Assembly (NCBI RefSeq): GCF_004363805.1
Contig: NZ_SNZP01000013.1
Coordinates: 1 to 64,000 of the forward strand
Reading direction: 5' to 3'
Source of the DNA: Paludibacterium purpuratum
GTDB lineage: Bacteria > Pseudomonadota > Gammaproteobacteria > Burkholderiales > Chromobacteriaceae
DNA: 64,000 nucleotides
Each line of letters starts with the position of its first letter. Within the stretch, counting starts at the first letter, position 1. Positions 45,153 to 52,980 of this stretch are shown here, one piece after another. The position numbers were made by a program, and so were the translations under genes. Below the pieces are notes generated by a model, which saw only the letters and a program-made list of their open reading frames with translations, ran no database searches and was not told the origin of the DNA.

Positions 45153-45739
45153 AGATCGTCGCGGTCAGCCAGCGGGTCGATGTCTATCCCGAGCGGCAGG
45201 AGCGGCGAGATGCGCTGGATCAGGCTTTGTGCGCCTGGCTGTTGGCCGCAGGCTATTTACCGGTACCCGTTCCCAATCTGGCGAAGACGCCGGCATTGCA
45301 CGCCTGGTTCTCGGCGGTGCGTCCAGAGGCCATTGTCTTGTCCGGGGGCAACGATATCGGGAAATGCCCCGATCGCGACGCCAGCGAAGTTTTTTTGCTG
45401 GAACAAGCGCAGTCGCTACACTTGCCGCTGCTTGGCATTTGTCGCGGCATGCAGATGTTGGCGCATTGGCTCGGTACCGAATTGCAACCGATCGACGGCC
45501 ATGTTCGCACCCGACACCAGTTATACGGCGAGATCGAGGGCGAAGCCAACAGTTACCACACCATCGGCGTGGTCGGTTGCCCGCGGGATTGCCGTGTCCT
45601 GGCATGTAGCGAAGACGATCGTATCGAAGCGGTGGCGCATCGGAGTCTGCCTTGGGAGGGCTGGATGTGGCATCCGGAGCGCGAGCCGATTTGGGCCGCG
45701 CGCGACCTCGAACGGCTTCGCCAGTTATTCGGCGCCTAA
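45149..45739 (+). CDS. Class-I glutamine amidotransferase-like hydrolase, probable gamma-glutamyl-CDP-amidate hydrolase (Cj1417-like)
   Basis: 196 residues from a GTG start (45149) that overlaps the stop of the previous gene (GTGA). It is a class-I amidotransferase/peptidase C26 fold: nucleophile Cys in 'LGICRGMQMLAHWLG' near 98, and the His-Glu pair in 'MWHPERE' near 175. In C. jejuni, Cj1417 hydrolyses the gamma-glutamyl bond of CDP-L-glutamine to give cytidine diphosphoramidate and glutamate. The order kinase, hydrolase, nucleotidyltransferase (Cj1418, 1417, 1416) is the same as in the C. jejuni locus. A gamma-glutamyl-GABA hydrolase is an alternative by fold alone. Confidence 0.8.
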   Translation: MKIVAVSQRVDVYPERQERRDALDQALCAWLLAAGYLPVPVPNLAKTPALHAWFSAVRPEAIVLSGGNDIGKCPDRDASEVFLLEQAQSLHLPLLGICRGMQMLAHWLGTELQPIDGHVRTRHQLYGEIEGEANSYHTIGVVGCPRDCRVLACSEDDRIEAVAHRSLPWEGWMWHPEREPIWAARDLERLRQLFGA

Positions 45740-45778
45740 GCCCCCCACCGTAAAAGCCTGTTCAACCATAGAGACATT

Positions 45779-46498
45779 ATGAAAGCGATCATTCTTGCCG
45801 CCGGACGCGGCAGCCGCATGCGCAATCTGACAGACGATCGGCCCAAATGCCTGGTGACCTTGCGTGGCAAGGCATTGCTGGACTGGCAATTGGCGGCATT
45901 GCGCGAAGCCGGAGTCGACGAGATCGCGATCGTTACCGGCTACCGCGACGAACTGCTCGTTCGCCCCGGTGTCGCCCGATTTCATAACCCGCGCTGGGCC
46001 GAAACCAATATGGTGTCGTCGCTTGCCTGCGCCAGCGAGTGGTTGTGCGCCGCCCCCTGCATTGTCAGCTATTCGGATATCTTCTATGAGGCCTCGGCGG
46101 TGCGATCGCTGATCGAAAGTTCGGCCGCCCTGGCGGTGACCTACGATCCGGGGTGGCTTGCGCTGTGGCAGGAGCGTTTCGGCGATCCGTTGCTCGATGC
46201 CGAAACCTTTCGCCTGCGTCCGGACGGCTCGCTGGCGGAGATCGGACAAAAGCCGCAAACGGTCGATGAAGTCGAAGGGCAGTATATGGGGTTGTTGCGC
46301 TTTACCCCGGAAGGTTGGGCCGAAACCGAGCGTGTCAGATCGACGTTGGCGCAGGCCGTGCGAGACAAAATGCATATGACCGGCACGCTGCAGCATATCG
46401 TTCAGGCCGGGCGGTTACCGGTCGTTGCGATTCCGTACACCGGCTCGTGGGGGGAAGTGGATACTGCGGATGATCTGGCGGTATACAACCGCGCCTGA
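45779..46498 (+). CDS. Nucleotidyltransferase, probable CTP:phosphoglutamine cytidylyltransferase (Cj1416-like)
   Basis: 239 residues. The NTP-transferase signature 'IILAAGRGSRMRNLTDDRPKCLV' opens the protein; 'VTGYRDELL' near 57 and the metal-binding 'SYSDIFYE' near 99 follow. The family (MobA-like/GlmU-like) adds NMP to a phosphorylated substrate. In C. jejuni Cj1416 joins CTP and L-glutamine phosphate to CDP-L-glutamine. It is the last gene of the run and is followed by a strong terminator. Sugar-1-phosphate substrates are an alternative if the neighbours are ignored. Confidence 0.8.
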   Translation: MKAIILAAGRGSRMRNLTDDRPKCLVTLRGKALLDWQLAALREAGVDEIAIVTGYRDELLVRPGVARFHNPRWAETNMVSSLACASEWLCAAPCIVSYSDIFYEASAVRSLIESSAALAVTYDPGWLALWQERFGDPLLDAETFRLRPDGSLAEIGQKPQTVDEVEGQYMGLLRFTPEGWAETERVRSTLAQAVRDKMHMTGTLQHIVQAGRLPVVAIPYTGSWGEVDTADDLAVYNRA

Positions 46499-46538
46499 TC
46501 GTCGGTGTCGGTTATCGCGCTGGCGAGTCGAGCAAAAC

Positions 46539-46572
46539 AAAGACGGGGACATGATTGTCCCCGTCTTTTTTC
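46539..46572 (+). terminator. Terminator at the end of the phosphoramidate cassette
   Basis: A perfect 13-bp stem (46539-46551 with 46556-46568), loop TGAT, followed by a T run. It begins with an A run, so it may also serve slyD on the other strand. Confidence 0.9.
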
Positions 46573-46602
46573 CTGCGAGCACGCCGCGGGTGTTTCCTGC
46601 GC

Positions 46603-47088
46603 TTAGTGCTCGTGGTGATGTCCGTGAGCGCCGTGCGCGTGGCCATGAGTGACTTCATCGTCGGTCGCTTGGCGGACTTCGACGACCTTGGCGGCAAAAC
46701 GGATGGTCGTGCCAGCCAGCGGGTGGTTGGCGTCGACGACGGCTTTGCCATCGGCGATGTCGGTGACGCGGAACAACAGGATTTCACCGCTTTCCGGATC
46801 GTCGGCTTCGAACATCATGCCGACTTCGACATCGGTCGGGAATACGTCAAGCGATTCGACCCGGATCAATTCTTCTTCCGGCTCGCCGAAAGCATCGTCC
46901 GGTGCCAACTTTACATCGACCGATTCCCCAACGTTCTTGCCATGCAGTGCTTCCTCAACCAGCGGGAAAATGCCGTCGTAGCCGCCATGCAGATAGCTGA
47001 TGGGCTCTTCGGTCTTGTCGAGCAGGTTGTTGTCGGCGTCGAACATCTCGTAGTGGATGGTCACGACAGTGTTTTTTGCGATTTGCAT
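46603..47088 (-). CDS. slyD: FKBP-type peptidyl-prolyl isomerase SlyD
   Basis: 161 residues. It has the SlyD pattern: 'VVTIHYEMFDADNNLLDKTEEPISYLHGGYDGIFPLVEEAL' (FKBP domain), an inserted flap 'VDVKLAPDDAFGEPEEELIRV' with the chaperone region, and a histidine-rich metal-binding tail (HGHAHGAHGHHHEH). It helps prolyl isomerisation and nickel handling. The ATG at 47088 gives the usual MQIAKNTVV start; the frame extends to 47151 without family support. Divergent from the small lipoprotein gene. Confidence 0.92.
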   Translation of the reverse strand: MQIAKNTVVTIHYEMFDADNNLLDKTEEPISYLHGGYDGIFPLVEEALHGKNVGESVDVKLAPDDAFGEPEEELIRVESLDVFPTDVEVGMMFEADDPESGEILLFRVTDIADGKAVVDANHPLAGTTIRFAAKVVEVRQATDDEVTHGHAHGAHGHHHEH

Positions 47089-47727
47089 GAAAATGTCCGT
47101 GCAGGAAGGTAATAAAGGCTTGTCGGGCGAACGGCAGGCATCGGCCGACAAGGGGGGGCGCAGTATGTCCTGCGCTTGACGGCATTGTAAACCATTCGGC
47201 GCCGGATGCCGAACCGCGCGTTCTCCGGGTCTGAAGGACAGGGGGAGCCCTGGGCGTAATATCGAAAGCGATGAGAAAAATCTGGCCGCGTGCGCGAATT
47301 TCAGCTAATTAAAAGAAGTCGATCTACCCGGGTGTCGCTTGATGGCAACACTTGATCATGGGGCGGCGTGGAGGGGGCTCGGTATTGTCTATGGCGTTTT
47401 TCTGCCTGCATTGTCGGAAGTCGGCGGATTTCGTCTTGGCATTCCGATCGTTTTGTAGCACAATAACAACAAAATCTGTTCGTAATTGCGCATGTTGTCG
47501 GTTCGGAAACGGAACGAGGGAACTTTGGACCCCCGTTTTGACTGCAATGTTGCTTTGCAATAAGCTTTAGTCGCGTTCGTGGTATTTTTGGACGTAATGC
47601 ACTCTATGCAGCATTTTTTTTCGTGCTACAATTTGCGCACTGAAGGATTTTCAGCCGTTCCCATCGTTTTAGATGGCTGCGATTAAACTGACGTCTTGTT
47701 CAACTTATCTTCAAAGGTAAAGAAAAA
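47089..47727. other. 639-base gene-free region upstream of the small lipoprotein
   Basis: No convincing gene is seen; a 72-codon open frame at 47352-47570 has no ribosome site or recognisable product. It holds a hairpin CTTGTCGG/CCGACAAG (47119-47126 with 47145-47152) near slyD, several AT-rich tracts, a candidate promoter at 47624-47632 and a small hairpin CCATC/GATGG (47661-47676) in the leader of the lipoprotein gene. The long AT-rich tract could hide a small RNA or a regulator-binding region. Confidence 0.5.
47624..47632 (+). promoter_or_regulatory. Extended -10 promoter of the small lipoprotein gene
   Basis: TGCTACAAT fits the extended -10 motif TGN-TATAAT with one mismatch. No good -35 is at the usual distance, which an extended -10 can tolerate. 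It would give a leader of about 90 bases. Confidence 0.5.
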
Positions 47728-47922
47728 ATGAAACAGTCGCTCCTCGTTGCTGCCCTGCTGGCTGTGGCTCTGACCGCTTGCGGTAAGAAAGACGAAGCTC
47801 CTGCTGCTGACGCATCCGCTCCGGTTGCCGCATCCGCTCCGGAAGCTTCCGCTCCGGCTGCTTCCGCTCCGGCTGCTTCCGCTCCGGAAGCTTCCGCTGC
47901 AGCTGCTTCCGCTGCCAAGTAA
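47728..47922 (+). CDS. Small repeat-rich lipoprotein
   Basis: 64 residues. A type-II signal peptide ends in the lipobox LTAC (lipidated Cys18), followed by 'GKKDEAP' and then five to six short Ala/Ser/Pro repeats (SAPAA type) to the C-terminus. It should be anchored in a membrane with a disordered arm facing the periplasm. A good promoter, a GGTAAAG ribosome site and two strong terminators indicate a well-expressed single gene. Similar tiny alanine-rich lipoproteins are common in Neisseriales; no function is known. The repeats are encoded by near-identical 15-base units. Confidence 0.8.
   Translation: MKQSLLVAALLAVALTACGKKDEAPAADASAPVAASAPEASAPAASAPAASAPEASAAAASAAK
47812..47919 (+). repeat. 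15-base tandem repeats inside the lipoprotein gene
   Basis: Units of the form GCTTCCGCTCCGGCT recur about five times with small changes (three consecutive units are nearly identical). Each encodes Ala-Ser-Ala-Pro-Ala/Glu, so a change in copy number keeps the reading frame. Confidence 0.8.
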
Positions 47923-47941
47923 GCGGAAATCGAGCAGTAAT

Positions 47942-47970
47942 AAAAAGCCGGCCTCGAGCCGGTTTTTTAT
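47942..47970 (+). terminator. First terminator after the lipoprotein gene
   Basis: CCGGC/GCCGG stem (47948-47952 with 47958-47962, extended by A-T pairs) followed by TTTTTTATTT. Confidence 0.85.
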
Positions 47971-47992
47971 TTACAGTTTGAGAGTGGTAAAT

Positions 47993-48024
47993 AAAAAGCC
48001 CGCGAAGCAATTCGCGGGCTTTTT
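47993..48024. terminator. Bidirectional terminator between the lipoprotein gene and bamC
   Basis: A perfect 14-bp stem (47993-48006 with 48011-48024), loop GCAA, with A/T runs at both ends. It serves bamC on the minus strand. Confidence 0.9.
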
Positions 48025-48049
48025 GTTTAGGGCGCCATGGCGCCAAACA

Positions 48050-49213
48050 TTATTGCAGTTCGGCCTGTAGTTTTTGCAGCGCGGATTTGGCCGGCCCATT
48101 GGCCAGTACTTTACCTTGCTTGTCGGTGATCTTGATCGTCGTGATGCCCGCGGCGGTTTCCTTGACCACGACCTGCTGGCTGCCATCGTCCTTGGCCGAG
48201 GCCTGCTGCGAATCGCTGCTGCGCCAGAAGGCCATGCTGGACCAGAAGCCACCGCTACTGTTGTCCTGATTCTTCTGGTCGGGATCGACCTGAGCCGACT
48301 TGACGTAGTAGATGCCTTGCGAGCGATCGCGATCGACCACGTTCAGGCCGATGCGATCCAGCGCCAGGCCGACACGGCGCCAGGTGCGATCGAAACTGTC
48401 TCCGACGGTCAGCGTGCCGTCGACGATCGGGTTGGCTTGAGCCTGGGCCGGCACGGCGACCTGTTTGATGGCTTCCTTCGCCTGATCTTCCGACAATCCC
48501 AGCCGCATCATGAATCGGCCGAGCATTTCCGCTTCCAGCTCTGGGTCGACCGGACGTGGCTGCCAGATGGTCTGAGTCTTGTCCTTGTCCGCATAGACTT
48601 CATCCAGGCCGCGATGCGAGAAGTAGACTTCGGTCGCGCCGTTCGCGTCTTTTTCAAGGCGAATGCGGAACATGTCGCGTTGCGAGGTGGAATAGACGCC
48701 GCCAAGGCCGACTTTGTCCAATAGCGCGCGGACGCCGTCGTTGGGCAGCTTGGCCCGGTTTTCCGCCCAGTCGGTTTCCATCACGCCGATATCCGGTTCC
48801 TCGGTCTTGATGGTGAAGCCGCTATCCTGCCAGAACGCCTTAAGCAACGGCCAAAGCTGCGCCGGGGCCTTATTGTTCACCACCAGCCAGCGCTGGCTGC
48901 CGGCGCGCATCATCTTGACTTGGTCGACATTGACCACGACGCCGTCGCCATCGGCATTTGCCGCGGCGGCCTTCGCGGGGGCTGCCTGCTGCTTGGCCAT
49001 CTGGCTGGCCGATGCGCTACCGGTGCCCGGGATGGCGTATTTGTCCTGGGCTTGCGGTGCGGTCAGATCCGGCGGGATTTCCAAGCCGACATCGCTCTTC
49101 TTGGCGGGAACGACGGATTCGAAATTGGCTTTCTGGCTAAGCGGTTCACTTGTGCTGCAACCTGCGATCAGGCCGGTTGCCAGCAGAATCGCGGCGGGCG
49201 CGGTTCGTTTCAT
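48050..49213 (-). CDS. bamC: Outer-membrane protein assembly factor BamC
   Basis: 387 residues. A lipoprotein signal with lipobox LIAGC (Cys19) is followed by an unstructured stretch 'LEIPPDLTAPQAQDKYAIPG', as in E. coli BamC where it binds BamD, and two helix-grip domains ('WLVVNNKAPAQLWPLLKAFWQDSGFTI' near 110 and 'DRTWRRVGLALDRIGLNVVDRDRSQGIYYV' near 275). The ATG at 49213 has GGGAG upstream; an ATG at 49225 is possible. It lies 19 bases after dapA in the same direction, as in E. coli. Confidence 0.9.
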   Translation of the reverse strand: MKRTAPAAILLATGLIAGCSTSEPLSQKANFESVVPAKKSDVGLEIPPDLTAPQAQDKYAIPGTGSASASQMAKQQAAPAKAAAANADGDGVVVNVDQVKMMRAGSQRWLVVNNKAPAQLWPLLKAFWQDSGFTIKTEEPDIGVMETDWAENRAKLPNDGVRALLDKVGLGGVYSTSQRDMFRIRLEKDANGATEVYFSHRGLDEVYADKDKTQTIWQPRPVDPELEAEMLGRFMMRLGLSEDQAKEAIKQVAVPAQAQANPIVDGTLTVGDSFDRTWRRVGLALDRIGLNVVDRDRSQGIYYVKSAQVDPDQKNQDNSSGGFWSSMAFWRSSDSQQASAKDDGSQQVVVKETAAGITTIKITDKQGKVLANGPAKSALQKLQAELQ

Positions 49214-49232
49214 GCGAGCTCCCATCTTGGGG

Positions 49233-50108
49233 TTAGATGACTTCAGCTTGTTTCATGGCGGCCTCGACTTGCTGCTGGCTGACTGCGGTCAGCGGCAGTA
49301 GCGGTAGTCTGATGCCGTTTTGTATCAGTCCCAGTCTGGTTAGCGCCCATTTGCTAGGCGCGGGGCTGGGTTCTATAAACAACCGGTGGTGCAAATCCTG
49401 GAGCATATCATTACAGCTTCGCGCCAGGGGAATATCTCCCGACAGCGCCGCGCGGCACAGGCGGCTCATCTGGGCCGGCGCCACGTTGGCGGTGACCGAG
49501 ATCACACCATGGCCGCCGCACAACATATGGGCCAGGGCCGTGGCGTCGTCGCCGCTGTATAGGGCGAAATCTGCCGGCGCGCGGCGCACCAGGTCGCAAT
49601 GACGCGCGATGTTGCCCGAGGCGTCCTTGAGGCCGACGATATTATCGATCTGCGCCAGACGCAGCACGGTGTCGTTCGCGATGTCGGCGACGGTACGGCC
49701 GGGAACGTTATAGAGCAGGATGGGCAAGGCGACCGATTCGGCCAGCGCACGGTAATGCTGGTACATGCCTTCCTGGTTGGGCTTGTTGTAGTAAGGCGCG
49801 ACTGACAGCAGCATGTCGGCACCGACCGCCTGCATCTCGCGGGCGAGTTCGATGGCGTGTGCCGTCGAATTGGAGCCGGCGCCGGCGATCACCGGTACGC
49901 GGCCCGCGGCCTGTCGGACCACGGTTTCGACGACGGCGCGATGTTCTTCGGTTTTGAGTGTGGGGGATTCGCCGGTGGTGCCGACGGCAACGATACCAAC
50001 CGTGCCATTTTCGATGTGAAACTCGACCAGGCGCGAGAGCGCCGTGAAATCGACCTGCCCATCCTCCTGCATTGGAGTGATCAGGGCGACCAGACTGCCA
50101 GTGAACAT
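49233..50108 (-). CDS. dapA: 4-hydroxy-tetrahydrodipicolinate synthase
   Basis: 291 residues. It condenses pyruvate and aspartate semialdehyde for lysine and diaminopimelate synthesis. Seen: 'FTGSLVALITPMQEDGQVDF' at the start, 'VAVGTTGESPTL' near 41, the Tyr in 'LLYNVPGRTVADI' near 132 and the Schiff-base Lys in 'IVGLKDASGN' near 160. The ATG at 50108 gives the usual MFTGSLVA start; upstream residues (to 50123) do not fit. bamC follows. Confidence 0.96.
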   Translation of the reverse strand: MFTGSLVALITPMQEDGQVDFTALSRLVEFHIENGTVGIVAVGTTGESPTLKTEEHRAVVETVVRQAAGRVPVIAGAGSNSTAHAIELAREMQAVGADMLLSVAPYYNKPNQEGMYQHYRALAESVALPILLYNVPGRTVADIANDTVLRLAQIDNIVGLKDASGNIARHCDLVRRAPADFALYSGDDATALAHMLCGGHGVISVTANVAPAQMSRLCRAALSGDIPLARSCNDMLQDLHHRLFIEPSPAPSKWALTRLGLIQNGIRLPLLPLTAVSQQQVEAAMKQAEVI

Positions 50109-50275
50109 AAACCTGCCTATCAAGGTCTAGAAATGTTAGAGCCCGATTGTAGCGGAATTCCTGCTGGCGTCGAAGGACTCTTTCTGTTTCGCTATTTGTC
50201 CGGAATGGGGGGCAAATGTGATAGAATCCGACGTTTTTCCCGATACTTACGGCTAGCAGGCTGAAGGATCCAAGC

Positions 50276-51901
50276 GTGATTACCACACAGAACATTACCA
50301 TGCAGTTTGGCGCGAAACCGCTTTTCGACAAGGTTTCGGTCAAATTCGGTGAAGGCAACCGTTACGGCCTGATCGGCGCGAACGGTAGCGGCAAGTCGAC
50401 TTTTATGAAAATCCTCGGGGGCGACCTGGAGCAAACCGGCGGCGAAGTCGCGATCGAGACCGGCCTGCGCCTCGGTAAACTGCGCCAGGATCAGTTTGCC
50501 TATGAAGATCAGCGCGTGATCGACGTGGTCATGATGGGGCACACCGAGATGTGGGCTGCCATGAGCGAGCGCGATGCGATCTACGCCAACCTCGAGGCGA
50601 CCGAGGCCGACTATATGCACGCGGCCGAACTGGAAGCGAAATTCGCCGAATACGGCGGCTATACCGCCGAGGCGCGCGCCGGCGAGCTGCTGATGGGCGT
50701 GGGTATTCCGGTCGAGCAGCATTTCGGCCCGATGAGCGAAGTGGCGCCGGGTTGGAAGCTGCGCGTACTGTTGGCCCAGGCACTGTTCGCCGACCCGGAT
50801 ATCCTGTTGCTCGACGAACCGACCAACAACCTGGACATCAATACCATCCGCTGGCTGGAGCATGTGCTCAACGAGCGCAATTCGACCATGATCATCATTT
50901 CGCACGACCGACACTTTCTGAATTCGGTCTGCACCCACATGGCCGACCTGGACTACAACACCATCCGCATCTATCCGGGCAACTACGACGATTACATGAT
51001 CGCCTCGACCCAGGCGCGCGAACGTCAACTGTCGTCCAACGCCAAGGCCAAGGAACGTATCCAGGAACTGCAGGAATTCGTGGCGCGGTTCTCGGCCAAC
51101 AAGTCCAAGGCCCGTCAGGCGACCTCGCGACTGAAACAGGTCGATAAGCTCAAGGCCGATATGGTCGAAGTCAAGCCGTCGTCGCGTCAGAGCCCGTTCC
51201 TGCGCTTCGAAGTGGAAGACAAGAAAAAGCTGCACCGTCAGGCGGTGGAGATTGCCGGACTGTGCAAATCGTTCGATAGGCCGTTGTTCCAGAATCTGGA
51301 TCTGATTCTCGAAGCCGGTCAACGCTTGGCGATCATCGGCCCCAACGGCGCCGGTAAATCCACGCTGGTCAAACTGCTGGCCAGTGCCTACGACGGTTCG
51401 TACAGCGATGTGACGGCGGACGCCGGCAGCATCAAGTGGGCGGAAAAGGCTCAGATCGGCTATTACCCGCAAGATCATGAAAACGACTTCGATTCCGAGC
51501 GCACGCTGTCCGAGTGGATGCGCGACTGGGCCCAGGAAGGCGACGACGAGCAGGTGATTCGCGGTACGCTGGGCCGTCTGCTGTTCTCCGGCGACGATGT
51601 GGGCAAGGCGGTGCGCGTGCTGTCGGGCGGCGAAAAGGGCCGCATGCTGTACGGCAAACTGATCCTGACCAAGCCGAACGTGCTGATCATGGACGAACCG
51701 ACCAACCACATGGACATGGAAACCATCGAAGCCCTGAACATGGCGTTGGAAAAGTACCGGGGCACGCTGATTTTCGTATCGCACGACCGTCAGTTCGTCG
51801 GTTCGCTGGCTACCCAGATCCTGGAACTGGACGGTAAGGGCGGCTATCAGCACTATATGGGCGAGTACGAGGACTACTTGTCGAGCCGAGGCCTGGAATA
51901 A
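50276..51901 (+). CDS. ybiT: ABC-F family ATPase (YbiT type)
   Basis: 541 residues. Two ABC domains in one chain with no membrane part: '[18 protein letters not shown]' (Walker A, near 35) with '[14 protein letters not shown]' near 180, and '[17 protein letters not shown]' near 350 with '[15 protein letters not shown]' and '[13 protein letters not shown]' near 470. Between them is the P-site tRNA interaction linker ('[21 protein letters not shown]' near 265). It aligns throughout with E. coli YbiT from memory ('NVTMQFG-type start, '[26 protein letters not shown]'). ABC-F proteins act on the ribosome; the precise role of YbiT is not settled. It ends in a strong terminator. Confidence 0.93.
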   Translation: MITTQNITMQFGAKPLFDKVSVKFGEGNRYGLIGANGSGKSTFMKILGGDLEQTGGEVAIETGLRLGKLRQDQFAYEDQRVIDVVMMGHTEMWAAMSERDAIYANLEATEADYMHAAELEAKFAEYGGYTAEARAGELLMGVGIPVEQHFGPMSEVAPGWKLRVLLAQALFADPDILLLDEPTNNLDINTIRWLEHVLNERNSTMIIISHDRHFLNSVCTHMADLDYNTIRIYPGNYDDYMIASTQARERQLSSNAKAKERIQELQEFVARFSANKSKARQATSRLKQVDKLKADMVEVKPSSRQSPFLRFEVEDKKKLHRQAVEIAGLCKSFDRPLFQNLDLILEAGQRLAIIGPNGAGKSTLVKLLASAYDGSYSDVTADAGSIKWAEKAQIGYYPQDHENDFDSERTLSEWMRDWAQEGDDEQVIRGTLGRLLFSGDDVGKAVRVLSGGEKGRMLYGKLILTKPNVLIMDEPTNHMDMETIEALNMALEKYRGTLIFVSHDRQFVGSLATQILELDGKGGYQHYMGEYEDYLSSRGLE

Positions 51902-51920
51902 GGCCTAGCCGCAAAGAGAG

Positions 51921-51951
51921 AATGGCCGCATGCGCGGCCATTTTTTTTTGT
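51921..51951 (+). terminator. Terminator after ybiT
   Basis: AATGGCCGC/GCGGCCATT (51921-51929 with 51934-51942), loop ATGC, followed by nine T residues. Confidence 0.92.
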
Positions 51952-51988
51952 GCTGGGCAATGCAACATTTTATCCGTCGGACTCAGGC

Positions 51989-52017
51989 TTTACCGCTCGA
52001 AAGGGCTAGTCTATAGT
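51989..52017 (+). promoter_or_regulatory. Candidate sigma-70 promoter of the FabG-like gene
   Basis: TTTACC (51989-51994), 17-base spacer, TATAGT (52012-52017). Start would be near 52024, just before a large hairpin. Confidence 0.45.
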
Positions 52018-52026
52018 CAGCTTACC

Positions 52027-52061
52027 GCTTTGTGCGGCGCAATATGCGCGCCGCACAAAGC
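52027..52061 (+). repeat. Strong hairpin in the leader of the FabG-like gene
   Basis: A perfect 14-bp stem (52027-52040 with 52048-52061), loop AATATGC. With one CCG bulge it extends by five more pairs (TTACC/GGTAA). No T run follows. Confidence 0.65.
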
Positions 52062-52165
52062 CCGGGTAATATAGGCCGGTGCGGGCAATAACAACAATCG
52101 ATGTACAGGGAGACAGGCAGGCATAGGCCAGTCTGTCGGAGAATTTAGCCACAGAAGGATGCATC

Positions 52166-52906
52166 ATGAAATTACAAGGGAAGGTTTCGATCATCACCGG
52201 CGCGGCCAGCGGTATCGGTAAGGCCACTGCGGAGAAATTCGTCAAGGAAGGCTCGATCGTGGCGGTCTGCGATGTCAATATCGAAGCTGCGCAAGCCGTG
52301 GCCAACGAACTCTTGGCTGCAGGCGGCCAAGCAGCGGCCTACCGCGTCAATGTCACCGACAAGGCCGAGATCGCCAGCATGGTGGCCGACGTTAAACAGC
52401 GTTTCGGTCGCATCGATGTCCTGGTCAATAATGCCGGCATCGTGAAGGATGCGCAGCTGATCAAAATGACAGACGATCAGTTCGACGCGGTGATCGACAT
52501 CAACCTCAAGGGCGTCTACAACTGCACCCGCGCCGTGGTCGACACCATGGTGGAGCAGGGCAGCGGCGTCATCCTCAATGCGTCCTCGGTCGTTGGCTTG
52601 TATGGCAATTTCGGCCAAACCAACTATGCCGCCACCAAGTTCGGCGTCATCGGCTTCGTCAAGACTTGGGCCAAGGAGCTGGGCAAGAAGGGGATTCGCG
52701 CCAACGCGGTTTGCCCGGGCTTCGTCGCCACACCGATTCTCTCCGCTATGCCGGAGAAGGTGATCCAGGCGATGGAGGAGCGCGTGCCGATGCGCCGTCT
52801 GGCGCAGCCGGAGGAAATCGCCAATGTCTACGCTTTCCTGGCCTCCGACGACGCGAGCTACATCAACGGCGCGGCCATCGAAGTCACCGGCGGCCTGACC
52901 CTGTAA
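52166..52906 (+). CDS. Short-chain dehydrogenase, FabG-like 3-oxoacyl-ACP reductase
   Basis: 246 residues, standard for FabG. Seen: nucleotide motif '[13 protein letters not shown]' near 11, '[11 protein letters not shown]' near 88, the catalytic Ser in '[25 protein letters not shown]' with Tyr and Lys (about 138-156), and the end '[15 protein letters not shown]'. It reduces a 3-oxoacyl thioester or a related carbonyl with NAD(P)H. It stands alone, not with fabD/acpP/fabF, so it may be a second FabG-type enzyme (for example for polyhydroxyalkanoate or beta-oxidation) rather than the main one. Confidence 0.85.
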   Translation: MKLQGKVSIITGAASGIGKATAEKFVKEGSIVAVCDVNIEAAQAVANELLAAGGQAAAYRVNVTDKAEIASMVADVKQRFGRIDVLVNNAGIVKDAQLIKMTDDQFDAVIDINLKGVYNCTRAVVDTMVEQGSGVILNASSVVGLYGNFGQTNYAATKFGVIGFVKTWAKELGKKGIRANAVCPGFVATPILSAMPEKVIQAMEERVPMRRLAQPEEIANVYAFLASDDASYINGAAIEVTGGLTL

Positions 52907-52932
52907 GGCCTGCGGGCAAATGACGATATGAG

Positions 52933-52965
52933 AAAGCGCGGCAAATCTTGCCGCGCTTTTTGTAT
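52933..52965. terminator. Terminator between the FabG-like gene and cysB
   Basis: A perfect 12-bp stem AAAGCGCGGCAA/TTGCCGCGCTTT (52933-52944 with 52948-52959) with a T run. It also fits cysB on the minus strand. Confidence 0.9.
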
Positions 52966-52980
52966 GCCCCTACCGGATCG

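Noticed and set aside
47352-47570. 72-codon frame in the gap before the lipoprotein
   Set aside because: No ribosome site, odd Cys/Arg-rich composition, no family resemblance.
47812-47919. CRISPR-like direct repeats
   Set aside because: The repeats are contiguous 15-base coding units with no spacers.
47711-48046. Repeat-rich minus-strand frame opposite the lipoprotein
   Set aside because: Shadow of the 15-base repeats; its start region lies within a terminator.
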